Positions 1 through 11,899 are shown, counted from the stretch's first letter. The stretch is 64,000 nt of DNA from Haplomitrium mnioides (GCA_049999725.1 JBNGIS010010495.1:92869-156868); one strand, 5' to 3'. The notes: generated from the letters alone by a model not told the origin. Program-made: numbers and translations.

Positions 1-1226
1 CACTTGTAATTGATACCTTATTAACCCTTTTTAAGTACCAAATAGAAAAAGTCAATCCCCCCTTTATTCTTCATGAATTTGAATTTGAGATAAGAGGAGA
101 AAGAGTCACTTGCTCTTCATTCTTCATAAACTTTGTTTTGAGTTAAGAGTAGAGAGAGTCACTAGCCTTTCATTCTTTATTCACTTTTATTTGGTCTAAG
201 AGAAGAGAGACTCACTCACCATAAATTCTTGATCCATTTTCTTAAATAAAGAGAAGAGTGAGTCACTAGCCAATCATTAACTTTTGTTTTTGCTCAAAGG
301 AGAAAGAGTCACTTACCCTTCATTTCTGATTAGCTTCGTTGTGAGTAAAGAGTAGAGACAATCACTCACCCTTCATAAACTTTGTTTGAAGTAAAGAGAA
401 AAAAGTCACTCCCCCTTCTTTTCTGTATCATTTTGTTTTGAGTAAGGAGTAGAGAGAGTCACTTACTATTCATGATTTGTTTTGCGTTAAGCAAAGAAAG
501 AGTCACTCGCTCTTCCTTTTTTCACAACTTTGTTTTGAATAAAGAGAAGAGAGAGTCACTCTCTCTTCACTACCTTTTTTTGGAGTTTAAAGTAAAGAGA
601 GTCACTTACTCTTAATTAACTTTTTTATTTTATGTTAAAAGAAGAAAGATTCACTCACCCTTCATTCTTGATTACCTTTGTTTTGAGTTAAGAGAGGAAA
701 TAATCATTTACCCTTCATTACATTTGCGTGGAGTTAAAAGAAGACATAGTCACCTACCTTTCATTCTTCATTAATCTTCTTTTACTTAGAAGAAGAAAGA
801 GTCACTTGTCATTCAATGTCTACTAGCTTTGTTTCAAGCTAAGAGGGGAAAGAGTCACTTTTGCCCTTCACTCTTCATTAACCTTTTTAAAAGTTAAGAG
901 GAGAAAGAGGCACTCCTCCTTCATCAACTTTATCTTAAGTTTAGAGGAGAGCGTGGTACTAGCCTCTTGTTCTTGTTTAACTTTATTTTGAGTATAGAAA
1001 AGAGAGAGTCACTCCCTATTCATAAACTTTGTTTTGAGTTAAGAAGAGAAAGAGTCACTCACCTTTCATTTTTGATAAACTTTATTTTTTTGAGTAAAAA
1101 AAGAGAGAACTCACTTCGAGTTTATTAACTTTTTTTTGAGTAAAGAGGAGAAAGAGTCACTTGACCTTCAATCTTGATTTAATTTGTTTAAGTTTAGAGA
1201 AGAAAGAGCCATTCACCCTTCATTAA
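1..1226. repeat. Minisatellite S, left block
   Basis: Degenerate tandem array with units of roughly 45-55 bp. Each unit has a core like TTTGTTTTGAGT followed by AAGAGnAGAGAGAGTCACT and a CCCTTCATTC stretch. More than 20 units are readable. No coding potential. The same array resumes at 4391, so the solo LTR between them split one original array. Confidence 0.85.
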
Positions 1227-4200
1227 TGTCACACCCCTTCCCACTTACTTAATACTAATCAGATGTAATTTTAGAGAAAGAGGGGGAAAATTATCACACA
1301 ACTCTTAAATAAGAAGTCTTTGTAGCCATGATTATGGTTTTTAGGTCTCAATAGTCCTGAATTTTACTTTGCGTGCCTGCACTCCTAACCACAAACACCA
1401 AGAAAACAACAACCCTGCCTTGCTCAGTTTTCCTAGGCATTTTGAAGATTCTTTGATATAACCACATTAAAGGAAGTATGAATAAACCACCACAATGAGG
1501 GGCTAATAAAATTTTGGTCCATGCATAGGACCTTCACCTCCCCCCAAGCAACATGGAGTAGTAAAGGTTTTCTATAACCAAAGCTCTCACCCCTATAGCC
1601 TATTGCTCTCCCTATACACAAAACTCAATCCCCAAAACCTTGAATTGATGTTCTATATCTTTTCACACATCTTGCTTAGCTGTTTTTATGATTTATGGCC
1701 TGAAATAAGCGTTATTAGCAACGTCTTGTTACCCGCTTTTCAACAAGATCAAGATCTTGACTATTTGACATATGTGGTTCTAGAAGTTGTCGTTTAAAAG
1801 AGGTCTACTTTTTCTACTCTTTTTCTTTTGTCTTTTCCTTTCATTAGAATGACAGACACTCTCTTCATGGCACATGTCCAAATCCATTTGTCGACGACTA
1901 TGGTTCCACTATTGCCCATTTTTTGATCCTAGTCAAAGGCACTATAGATTGGGGTTTTAGTCCCATAAAACAAAAGCCAAAATTATGTTGCTAGATAAAA
2001 GGGTCCTTTTCTCCTTTCTATTTGAATGACAACTACTTATGGGGTGTAATGCCATCCGTATTCTCTCTCCATCTCTCAACATATAGGTTTTTAGCTCTCC
2101 AAGCATACCTTCTTTAACATCTCCTCCCATTAGGCTATTGCTCAAATTTGAAATTTACGTACAGTGGCTCTCCTCGACTTAGATTAGTTTTGTTTTTTGC
2201 CTCTCTCATGTGTCTAGAACTAGTTTTCCATAAGGCATGTTATCTTCAAAGAAATTATCTCCTCTTAATGGCTCTTTTTAGGAGGCCAAATTCTCTCTTA
2301 AGCCTTCTCTTGTGATAGAATCCTTGACTACTTTTGATCGACTCATTGACTTTCTTCATCTCCCTCTTGTAATTTGCTCCAAAATCCTAGCCTCCATCCA
2401 AGAAACATTGTGTTTCATTTGTCCATCACTCAAAATTATTATTTTTTAATTTCCTTGAAAACGATGCTTTCAACAAATCCATGGACAGATCAAATGGTAA
2501 AGAGCTCATTCTTTTGTCGTTTGAACTTTTATCGAATCCCATGCAACTAAGATCTAGCACAGCCTTCATTCACCCCATCGCTTAATCCTCCCTTCTTCTA
2601 CAAATCTCATGAAATAAACTACATTGGAATTTTTTTGAAGACGGCTTTCTAATGAGACCAAGATCATTTCATTCACATTAAAACCTGTGATTTAAATGTT
2701 GGAATGAACCCTTTGATCCCATCTCAATTCTCTATAGAATCATTTCAATTCTAGTTTGTTAGAGAGAGCTCGTTGAAGCAAGTCCAACTCAATAAATATC
2801 ATCCTTTTTGGTTGAAACTGAGCGCACCACACATGTTTCTTTCTTACTACCTCGTAGAACTTCTCTTTGGGAGTTGACCCAAAGTTAGCTAGCCCAATAT
2901 CGACTCATCCAAAGTCACACTCAAAGTTGCACACCTAAAATTTCTGACCTAAAGTTGGTTAACTAAATTTACTAATCTAATATTGACACATCCAAAGTCG
3001 TTGGCCCAAAGTCGATGACCCAATGTTGATGATCCAAAGTTGCACACTTGAGTTTGCTGATCCAAAGTCTACAAAATCAAATTTTCTGACTCAAAGTCTA
3101 CAATGCAAATTTGCTGACCCAAAGTAGCTGACCCAATATCATTGTCCCGATAACACCATTGCTCAAAGTTTGCATTCAAAGAATGTGAGACGAAGTAGCT
3201 AACCTGATGTTACTGCCTTGATAACACCACCGCTCAAAGTCTTTACCCAAGAATTTGACCTAAAGTGGATGACCCGACACTACCCACCCAAATTCACACA
3301 TGAAGCTTCCCATCCAAATTCACACTTGTCTTCAAACTCAAATTTTTCGACCTCATGTCACTGTTGCCCAAAGTTTGCACCCAAAGAATGTGACCCAAAG
3401 TAGATGTCACCGCCTTAAAATTGCTCCCAAAGTTTGTACCCAAAGTCAATGACCTGAAGAATGTAACCCGAAGTGGCTAGCCCAAAGTCGGCACACCTGA
3501 AGTTGCTGCCTCAACACCACAACTGCTTCAAGTCTGTACCCAAAGTACTTCAAAGTCCCCCCCCTCCCAAAGTCTATACTCAAAGAATGTGACCCAAAGC
3601 CAATGACTCAAAGTTGCCCACCTGAATTCATACCCAACGTTGCACACCTGAATTTGCCGACTTGAGGTTTACAAACCCAAATTTGCTGACCCCATGTCAC
3701 CATCACTTGAAGTCTGCACCCAAAGAGTGTGACCCAATGTAGCTTACTTGATGTCACCACCGCGATATCACCACCACTTCCCAAAGAGTGTGACCCAATG
3801 TAGCTTACTTGATGTCACCACCACGATATCACCACCACTTGAATTCTTTAGCCAAAGAATGTGACCCAAAAATTGCACACCCAAAGTCAACACACTCAAA
3901 GTTGCCGCCACGTTCAAGAGGACAATGCATCTTCATTCCTCTACCATTTCCCTAGCTTTGAATTACAACATGTGCGCCTTGAAGTTTTCTTCCCAACAAG
4001 TTATGTGATACCCCACATTATTGAGAATTTAAGACAAAGGCCATCATTCTGTCTCCTCACCAAACAGCCATCACTCTTGTCAATGTTTCCTCATTTCTTG
4101 GTGTGTCTCTATTGATTTTTTCACATTGGAATCTCCTTGACAACAACTTTCCAATGAGACCTTCCATGATTGACTTAATGGATAACTCAACCTTCAATTG

Positions 4201-4390
4201 TACCAATTTCTGCCTTTGTGTCCCATTTCTCTTGCTGATGAAGTGCTCGAGTGACCATCATCGCTCGATTGCATGTTCTTAGTAACTTGGTGTCTCTTAG
4301 GAGTCTATATGACCAACCATAGAGAAGTTGTATAGTTGTGTACCTATTTCTTGAAAATTTTGTGAGAAGTGCTCTCAAGTCAAGTTGACA
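1227..4390 (-). mobile_element. Solo LTR A (gypsy family, about 3.16 kb) with 5-bp target duplication
   Basis: It begins TGTCACACCCC and ends GTTGACA, so it is bounded by TG...CA. ATTAA lies directly before it (1222-1226) and directly after it (4391-4395), a clean 5-bp target site duplication. Minisatellite S flanks it on both sides. Length and end sequences match the LTRs of element B (2992 bp, ends TGTCAC... in plus coordinates), so I place it in the same broad LTR type, minus orientation. There is no gag or pol inside. A solo LTR arises by recombination between the two LTRs of an inserted element. Confidence 0.8.
2870..3890. repeat. Degenerate 'acccaaagt' array inside solo LTR A
   Basis: A loose tandem array built on GACCCAAAGT, often extended to 'caaagaatgtgaccc' and 'ttgctgacccaatgtcacc'. 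It occupies the middle of the LTR, the place where the LTRs of element B carry 'ccgaagaatcc' arrays. One 60-bp unit is duplicated almost exactly near 3720-3840. Short open frames here result from the repeat and are not genes. Confidence 0.75.
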
Positions 4391-5202
4391 ATTAATTTTG
4401 TTCTAAGTTAAGAGGAGGAAGAGCCACTTGCACTTCATTTTTTATAAACATTGTTTTGAGTGAGGAGAAGAGACACTAACTTGGATTTAGCTCTTGTATG
4501 ACTTTGTTTTGAGTAAAACATAGAGAGAATCACTCATCCTTCATTTAGTTTGTTTGTAGTAAAGAGGAGAAATAGTCACTTGTTGTTTATTCTTCATTTA
4601 CTTGGTTTTGAGCTAAGAGTAGAGATAGAAACTCAGCGATTGTTCTTGTAGTCACTTGCCCTACATTCTTAATTAACTTTGTTTTGAGCAAAGAAGAGAA
4701 AGAGTTACTTACCTTTCATTCTTCATTAAGTTTGCTTGGAATTTAGAAGAGAAAAAGTCAATCACCCATCTTTCTTCATTAACTTCTTAAGTTAGTAGTA
4801 AAAAGAGAGACTCCATTTTACTCTTCATCAACTTCTTTTTGAGTAAAAGGGAGAGAAAGCTAATCACCCTACACTAACTTTGTTTTGAGCAAGAAGGAGA
4901 ACAATTTAAGTCCTATTTATTTTTTACTAACTTTTTTTTATTGTAAAGAGGAGTATGAGTCACTCACCCTTCATTAGCTTCTTCTTTTTTGAGTTGGGTG
5001 TAGAAAGAGTCATTTGCCTCTCAATCTTTATAAGCTTTGTTTTGAGTAAAAAAGTGAAAGATAAACTCAAACTATTTTCTTGTATAACTTTGTTTTGAGT
5101 AAAGAGTAACGAGAGACACTTACCCTTCATTAACTTTGTTTTATGTTTAAAAAGGAATAAGTCACTCGTCTTTCATTCTTTATTGAACTGTTTTTGAGAC
5201 AT
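4391..5202. repeat. Minisatellite S, right block
   Basis: Same unit as 1-1226, about 15 further copies, becoming more degenerate towards 5200. It ends where the terminal repeat of transposon T2 begins, so T2 also sits in or next to this array. Confidence 0.8.
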
Positions 5203-5236
5203 AAACAACCACTACTTTGAACCACGAATTACTAGT
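5203..5236. repeat. T2 terminal repeat
   Basis: Carries ACTACTTTGAACCA, which is 13 of 14 identical to the core at both T1 ends. It then matches the T1 right end further inward (ACTA, AGTTCTTGTTT). The other T2 end is missing. Confidence 0.75.
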
Positions 5237-6103
5237 GAGTTCTTGTTTCATTTCACGTTGAAGAATTGTTGTTTTTTCCAAATTTGTGCTTTAAAATGTA
5301 CATTTTTAGATAGCTATGAATTTTTTAATTTTAAAAATATATATTACCAAAAACTTTCTTTATTCACATGCTTGTTGTATTTTCGAAAAAACTTTATACT
5401 CAATATTTGGCAAATAGTAAATGCAAAACTATTAGATTATTAGTAAGAAAAGCAATCTAGAAAGAGTATTGAAAAAACCTATTAAACTTAAATCGTCATA
5501 TTCTAATGTTTTCTATAATTTTCAAAATACCATTAAGATACAAAATCCTAAAACATTTATAGTAAAAAAAATTCAAGAAAGGTTGATGTTGCAACAAACA
5601 CTCATATAAAATCTTTAATCTATTAAGAGATACTTTGAACTTCTATTTACTTATGGAATAGTTAAAAAAAAGGAGTTTTGCTTATATAGAGTTCAAGCTT
5701 GCATATCTTGAAAACATTATAACTTTCATCAAAATCAATCTAACAATCCCATGCATAGATACAATCAATCACTTACAAGTGAATTCTTAAAATAAAATCA
5801 CAAAAATGACTCACGTATAGAATGATATCGTAATTGAAGATTGTAATAAATACAATATGAAGATAACCAAAAAACAATAAACTAACAAGGGAAGATAAAT
5901 ATAAACCGATTGAACAAGAACATCTATGCCAACATAGACTTCCTTGCTTACTTTTACAAAAAGCGGAAAGTTTTATTCAAAAATCATTTATTGAAAGAAA
6001 AGAGATTGCCAAACAGGTATTTAATAACTTGTACATTGAATGTTATCTGAATCAAAGGTCTTTTACTAAAATAAAAGAGACCTTGCACAAGATATTTATT
6101 TTA
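5237..6103. other. T2 subterminal non-coding region
   Basis: Very A/T-rich, no credible gene. Imperfect palindromes of the T1/T2 type occur near 5750 and 5922 (CTATGCCAACATAGA). The matching region of T1 (24733-25591) has one at 25148. The short plus-strand open frame at 5243-5443 is low-complexity and not supported. Confidence 0.5.
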
Positions 6104-6689
6104 AGAGAAACACTTTATTATATAAAAAAAGTCTTGAAACTCAACTTTAGTCTTGTCTTCTTCTGAACCAATGGTGTCATCTAAATCAATAGACTGAGAA
6201 GCTTGGGCATCTTCAACCGTAAGGAAATCTTGTTGGGACTTTCTAGTCCTTAAAATAACTACATAATCACCAAATGCACCAACGATGCCAATAGAAATAT
6301 GCTCTTTATAGTACACATACTTTTTGAGACTCCGTGACATCGAATAACAAAGATGCTATCATCAAAAATTTGTGGAATATAGATAGACTCACATATTTTA
6401 TATTGCACAACTACACAAATTTGCATTAATTTCATAGCACAAACAAGGCATGTGCTCAACCTAGAGCAAAGATCAAGGATCCCATGTTGCTTGGAGGACA
6501 AATGGTCGATAAAAAAAGTAAAATAAAGCAAAAGGCTTTGGTAAACATTCACAAGAGCATCATCTCCTATATGCTTCAATTTTGCAGAAACTGCTAGAAA
6601 ACTAAAATTGCTCTACAATATTTGTCGAGGATACCCAGTTGCATCTTCAGATTGTAAATTGAAGATGTTGGCATGAGTTTCTGGGTGCT

Positions 6690-9400
6690 AAGTCAACAAC
6701 AACCCCAAGCAACCCTTCTAGTGCCAAAATAAAGTTTGTGTGAAATACTTTTTGGTGGTAGGGACTTGATCTTGTGAGCTTGAATGGTAGGGAAGGTCTA
6801 AGACTATGAATCCACAATTAGGGCAGATCTGGATTCTGAATTTCAGATCTGCCCTTGAGGTTTAGATCTGGGTTACATGGGTCCATCCCTCTTTGCCCTT
6901 CTCCAACCCAACCCTAACCAACCTCCATTGATGTAAGTAGAAGTTTTGGACCTAGATTGAAGGTCTTTAACTCCCTTTTTGGGTCAGTCCAGCCAAGCAT
7001 CACTTTTGCCTTGAGCCTTTTCCACTCCCTCTCCTGGATTTCTCTTCTATGCAATTTTCCTAGTAGAATAGGGGAGGGGGATCAGGTTTGGTCCATGGCT
7101 GGATTGGGTGGCCAGCCTCGCACTCCCTCTTGATTCAAGGGACCTTGCTTGTTGTCTTGAAGCCTAGAGGGAGCTCCAATGTTGCCTCCTTCTCTTCCTT
7201 GACTTTCTACTAATCGTGTATTATGTTTTCCAGATCCGATTTCAGATTTAAAATTCAGATCTGAATATATTACAACCACATACAATCCAACACCAACATA
7301 TAAAAAATGCAAGCCTCAACTAGACTATGTAATTTCTATTTAGCTGCAAGACATGAAATGCACTTCAGACCTGATTTTCTAAATTCACTATGGAAAATAT
7401 AAAATCTACCTACAACCATATAACTCTACAAGTTGAACATCACCTCAGCTCTCCACACACACATGCCAACATAGATTAGTTTTGCTTCCTCTCTGTAGAC
7501 GGTCTATGTACACGTTACTCCCTCACCAAGGAGATTGCCCTCTCAGCCATCAATACCCACACACACATCCACACTCTTTGCATTCAACCTCGCTGTCCTA
7601 TTCTTGTGACCAGCATTGACATATCCAAATGGCTGAATGGCACCTACCATGGATTTGATGCAGCCAGAAATCAAATTCCCCTTAGCTACCAAGGAAATGT
7701 GGATTTTCCCTCCATATTAGAATTCTAATTGTTGCTGAATTCCAAGAGTGCATGTTGAAGAAGTACAGAGTACATGCCAATTCAAATCTAAGGCATGTGT
7801 CTCTTGACCATGCTAGAAGCCTCCTTCTTCCCTACTGGGCCTCACCACATAAGCCAAATCTCCCTTCACATGATTCCTATGCAGGTCTTATTTCACTAGC
7901 CTATACACTCATCTTAACTTCTCAACCATTCTCCTCCTCTAGATCTGGTCTATGAGCTCTCTCTCTAGAGAGCTTCCTGCATCCGGTCCATAGCCTCATG
8001 AGAATCATCATTAATAAGCCTCCCCAAGAGTTATACCCCCTAGAGGTTAAATTCTTCTCAGATCTTCACCCTTGGTCCAAAAATTCATCCAAGGGCCGAA
8101 AATAAGAGGTTTCCCAATCTGTTTCCACATAGGCAAAATTTCAAAAGTAAGATGGTTTTAATAGAAGCACTTGGTTGAGACAATTCTAATGAGAATTTCC
8201 GTGTGCAATTTTCTTTCCTACAACTCTACCTATCAACATATTTTGTAGAGCTACTATTGAATTGAATTTCGCAACTCGACATTCATCAAGACCTCTCTCA
8301 AATGCTCCATGTGTCGTCTTGTAGTTTTCCCAAAAAGTTCACACCTCTTGTTGCCTATCGCATATACAATTTGATTGGTCTATACCCCATTGCTCTTTTC
8401 CTTGAAGAAATTTTGGACAACATTGAAAGGTTGAACTTTAAACACCTCCTTTATCCTTGATACATTTCATTCAACATGATGCTTGCTGTATTGAGTTTTC
8501 CTTGAAGTCCTCTTTCCAATGAGCCATAGATTAGTCCAATTTCTATTCAACTCATCAATCAAATCTACAAATTTGTGACAAAGGGTGATGCAAAAAAATA
8601 TTGTTCTTACGAGGAAAAGTGCTCCCTTATTTGTCCACCATTTGTCATGAAACAAGATGTGATAGAAAAAAATTTCAATTTTTGTTCTAACATGACAAAG
8701 ATTAGCCAATATGCTTGAGAAATGAGAATGCACCATGCGTTTGATTTTTGTTATAAAAGTAGGTCATCCTTGAAGAGCGTCGATTGATGAGGGCATTGCA
8801 ACTTATCCCAGAAGTTGAGTGCCAAAAGTATGGAGATGTATATAAAGAACTCGCTCCAAAGACTTTCAAGATCACTTAATAGAGTACTCTCTTGATGACC
8901 TCCATCGGACCTAGGCTAGGTCTTGGGGCCGAATTGGGCAGCTTATCCGTCAACAAAAAAAGGGCAAGATGTCCTCTGAGCCAGAGCGGGTCTACCCAGA
9001 AAGGTTAGGTAGCAACATTGCTTATTATCCATAACTTTGCCAAATTTTATAAAATGGGTTTACTATTTGAATTCTGCTGCAAAATCCTCTATTGTAGAGA
9101 TCCCTTGCTCCACAAGTTCTAGTAGCCATGTTTTTTCCTCTGCCTCCATTTTTCCTTTTCTTCCTTTTCCTTATGCTCTTATATTTTTTCCTAGTTCATG
9201 CCTCATTGTGTGTTGCTGTAATTTTTTAACTTTGTTCTTCTATGGGGCTTGAAGTGAATGCCCCTTCCAATTTCCATGGCTCCTATTCATAAGCTCAATT
9301 TTTGCTTGAATTTGGCCTTTAACTCCCATATGAATTTTTTTGTCTTGAGAACATGTGCTCAGCCATCCTTACGCTCCAAAAAGCTATTAAGCTTTCAAAA
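6690..9400. mobile_element. Unidentified insertion within the T2 gene
   Basis: Homology between T2 and T1 stops at about 9400 and resumes at about 6690. In T1 these points are only a few dozen bases apart (near 24160), so about 2.7 kb was inserted. Near 6714-6730 the sequence CCCTTCTAGTGCCAAAA resembles the tRNA-Asn-type primer-binding site of element B in the same orientation. This suggests an LTR-type element, possibly an LTR with a little internal sequence. I could not find matching termini or a target duplication, and no gag or pol is visible. AGATCTG-type short repeats occur at 6820-7270. Confidence 0.4.
7480..7728 (+). CDS. Unrecognised open frame inside the T2 insertion
   Basis: A stop-to-stop frame of 82 codons, without an obvious ATG, ending at TAA (7726-7728). 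The translation is of mixed composition rather than repetitive. It includes RYSLTKEIALSAINTHTH, PILVTSIDISKWLNGTYHGF and IPLSYQGNVDFPSILEF. I do not recognise the family. It could be a gag fragment, a captured exon, or chance. A second frame (7752-7955) follows closely and may continue it after a frameshift. Confidence 0.2.
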   Translation, partial: FCFLSVDGLCTRYSLTKEIALSAINTHTHIHTLCIQPRCPILVTSIDISKWLNGTYHGFDAARNQIPLSYQGNVDFPSILEF

Positions 9401-10239
9401 AATTGGCTGAAATAAGAGCTTCATGCTCCGCTTCTTCTTCTTTGTCGAGTAGATGACAATCCAATACTCATAAGCATATGTGATTTTGTGTCCACTTGAA
9501 TGATGTATATTGGTTTTGTCTATGTAGTAATCAAAACAAACAAAAAGTTATGTTTTAATTTTTTTGTTTCAGTATATTTTGTTTCTACTTCAATTATTTT
9601 CTTACAATCCCTTAATGACGTGATTGATTGTACAAGAGACTTCCAAAAGTTTATCTTCAACGATATTGAATTCTTGCAAGGAATGCGTTATAACAAACGA
9701 CTAAAATTTTGAAGTGTTAATCATCACAAAAGAGGAAATCATAAAAAAACATTGTCTTTGCTTAAGAACTCAGAGTCATCATGCATACATTCTTTAAGGT
9801 TGTAATCATAAGGAATGCTAGTGATTGCTAGTGTGAAACTTATAGGTTTCACCAAGCTTTTTTAGCTGTCTTGCATTGGACTCTTTGTGGACTTGAACAT
9901 AGGACTTTAAGTCTTGGTATTATTCATCAGCTCCTCCTTCAGCTAGAGGAACAACAACTTCATTTTGATGGCTCGAAGTTCACTCTCTAGCTTTCTTACA
10001 ATAGAGTAGAAAAGAGTAAAGGTAGGAGAAGAAGGTTGGGGCTTGGTTCTAGTCACTTGTGGCTTCTTTAGCCCTAGATCTCTCTCTTTCTTTTGCAGCC
10101 GCCATCAACGTTTTGGCAAGCTGCCTCTTGAATGGTTTATCACTCTAAAAAAATAATTAAAAATTCATTAGGAGGAAACTTCGAAACTAAAAAAACAAGG
10201 TGAAAAGAATAAAGAGTCTTTGCATACATGGTCAGTGGG

Positions 10240-10500
10240 AGGTAGGACCTCGAAGTCACTACGTAAAGGAAATTTATGCCATACTTGCATAGACTCTAGA
10301 GTTTGTGAGCCAAGGACTCTAGAGTCTTTGTGACTTAAGAGTCCATATGTGCATAGACCCTTTGGTCTAGGCGTGTAAGGTCTTTAGAGTCCATGTAGGT
10401 ATGGACTTTGTTGAGTTCTTTTGCTTTTCATCTCCCAAAGTCCACGCGAGCATGGACTTTTCAATGTCTATGCCCACATGAACTAGAGGTCTACAAAGAG
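10240..10500. repeat. Palindrome array in the T2 intron
   Basis: Imperfect 20-bp palindromes lie at 10340-10359 (AGTCCATATGTGCATAGACC), 10388-10407 (AGTCCATGTAGGTATGGACT) and 10439-10458 (AGTCCACGCGAGCATGGACT). A weaker one is near 10462-10487. CTCTAGAGTC half-copies lie near 10295-10325. All are inside the intron 10145-10580, the position that carries a similar array in T1 (22985-23345). Confidence 0.8.
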
Positions 10501-10821
10501 GTTGGCTAAAAAATAATTTAAACATACTTTTCCAAAACAAATTAGCCAACAGAAATATCAAATGCAAAAATAACACTTACCAACAATTTCTTAAAACTTA
10601 AATAAAAAGAGGACATCTTTGATTTCTTGGTTTGGATGGGAAATTCCATCCTCGCCTCTTCTTACCAATTACAGATTACCTTCAAACAAAAAGATTTAAC
10701 CATCACCGCCAAGACCCTATGTCTCTCCATCTCCTCAAACAATTCTTCAATTGAAAGCTCTTTGGCTTCCACTATTTTCAAAATAGAAATTTTGATTTCA
10801 TTATGAAGACCCAATTTTGTG

Positions 10822-11230
10822 ATTTCATGGTGTAATTGGTCAAATGAAGTTGATGCCCCGCTTCTCAAAAAGCGTCAATAGAATAATTGAGACCAACAGG
10901 TGATGCTAAGAGGCTACTGGTTTCCTCGTCCTCTGACAAGAGTCATATTTCTTCACAAAGAAGTAAACATTCTTGTGCAGTGTTAGCCACCAGTAGCCTG
11001 CATTCAACACTTTACGCACAGTGGTGTTAGCTGCAAAGTGTCCTCCCACTTCTTCTCCATGCATTTCCCCCATTACCACTACGGATTGATCTTGCTCCAA
11101 GCACCTCATGATCATGCCCCACATCCCTTGCTTGTGCAACACCCCCTTTATCATCAAATACGTCTCCACCCTCCAAAGAAAAACTGCTATCGCCTCTCTG
11201 TTGTTGCTCTTTGGTAATTGGGCTAAAAGG
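10822..11230 (-). pseudogene. E integrase, N-terminal HHCC part only
   Basis: Shows EVGGHFAANTTVRKVL, NAGYWW and NVYFFVKKYDSCQRTRKP. This is the HHCC zinc-binding region of Ty3/gypsy integrase, with the first cysteine of the CxxC pair changed (YDSC). After a stop the frame continues as FEKRGINFI*PITP, the start of the catalytic core with its first acidic residue changed to N (GINF for GIDF). Homology ends at about 10822, before the second catalytic aspartate. The open frame 10662-10868 that crosses this point is a chimera of integrase read in a wrong frame and the T2 gene. Confidence 0.75.
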
Positions 11231-11463
11231 AGAAATTAAATGATATTGGCATATTCAGTGGGCTTTCTTGGTTTGGCATGAAACAGATGCTCATTCGGAA
11301 AGGCATCATCCACCCCCTGTGCATTGATCAAGCCATCCACCTAGAAGAAGAAATCTTCATTGTGGTGCTTCTTCCTTGGTTTGACTTGTACCTCAAAATT
11401 GAACTCCTACAAGAGGAGCATCCACCTTACAATCCTCTTTGTCATATCTGGTTTATTCATCAT

Positions 11464-11830
11464 TTACTTGAGAGCATTTTGATTCATGTGAAAGATCACC
11501 TTGTAGTGGAGGAGATAATATATGAATTTCTTCAACTTGTAGATGATCCTCAAGGCCTTTCTGTCGGTGGTGGAATAATTGTTTTTTGCAAGAAACAACA
11601 ACATACTTGCAAAGTAAATGGGACTATCCCTAGCTCCCTCATCCAAGTGGTTGAGCATGGCTCCTATATAGAAACCCGACACACCAATCATGAGATGAAA
11701 TTCCTTTTCCCAGCTCGGGGGCATGAGCACTAGGGCATTGGTGAGTCTCTTTTTTAGCTCGTAGAAGCTTGACAACCTTTTGAGTGTGGGCTCAAAGTCA
11801 GTGCCCTCTTCATCATTCCAGTGAAGGGTA
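11464..11830 (-). pseudogene. E RNase H region
   Basis: Contains LMIGVSGFYIGAMLNHLDEG, PIYFAS, KNYSTTDRKALRIIYKLKKF and YLLHYKVIFHMN. This matches the RNase H domain of elements B and G (G: VMVDVSGFYVG, TDHEALGIIYSLEKF, HTDHDA). The catalytic aspartate in VMVD is G here (MIGV) and the TDHEA motif is TDRKA, so it is inactive. Intervening stops separate it from the reverse transcriptase upstream. Confidence 0.75.
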
Positions 11831-11899
11831 AAGCCACGAGCACAAACTAGGCGATAGATCTACGGTAGTGGCCCTTGCATTCTAGAAAACCTTGCACCT

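Larger units (their letters stand above)
6104..10820 (-). pseudogene. ParB-like transposon gene, T2 copy (interrupted)
   Basis: Homologous exon by exon to the plus-strand gene at 22.6-24.7 kb. Exon at 10820-10581: ELSIEEL, then LAVMVKSF, then SKMSSFYLSFKKLL. An intron with GT...AG ends (10580 to 10145) follows. The next exon (from 10144) has KPFKRQLAKTLMAAAK, VVVPLAEGGADE and LKSYV. Around 9830-9690 lies YDYNLKECMHDDSE (T1: YEYNLKKCKHDDSE). The 3' part at 6580-6104 has FFIDHLS, CLVC, KLMQ, then TRKSQQ and QSIDLDDTI. A TTTATT at 6104-6109 matches the AATAAA that follows the T1 gene. Several stops and frameshifts, plus the 6690-9400 insertion, make it non-functional. The 5' part with the GGNH motif is missing. 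Function is inferred only from the T1 copy. Confidence 0.65.
5203..10822 (-). mobile_element. T2: truncated copy of the T1-type DNA transposon
   Basis: The left end at 5203 matches the right end of T1 (reverse complement of 25592-25625) for about 34 bp, including the shared core CTACTTTGAACCA. About 900 bp inside that end comes the 3' end of the ParB-like gene, exactly as in T1 (24710 to 25625), but inverted. The gene runs leftward from about 10820. The other half of the transposon, including the DUF7869 gene, is absent: at about 10822 the sequence passes straight into the integrase of gypsy element E. A stretch of roughly 2.7 kb (about 6690-9400) has no counterpart in T1 and must be an insertion. 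Confidence 0.7.

Noticed and set aside
1-1226. CRISPR-like array
   Set aside because: Units are degenerate, without identical repeats and unique spacers, and the context is a plant genome; it is a minisatellite.
1433-2145. Small frames in solo LTR A as host genes
   Set aside because: Short, on both strands, no motif, inside an LTR bounded by a target duplication.
10662-10868. Frame starting MRSGASTSFDQLHHEI as a gene start
   Set aside because: Its first 15 codons are integrase DNA read in a wrong frame; only the later part is the T2 gene.
11278-11733. Plus-strand frame of 151 codons
   Set aside because: Antisense of the E RNase H region; the minus strand carries the recognisable motifs.
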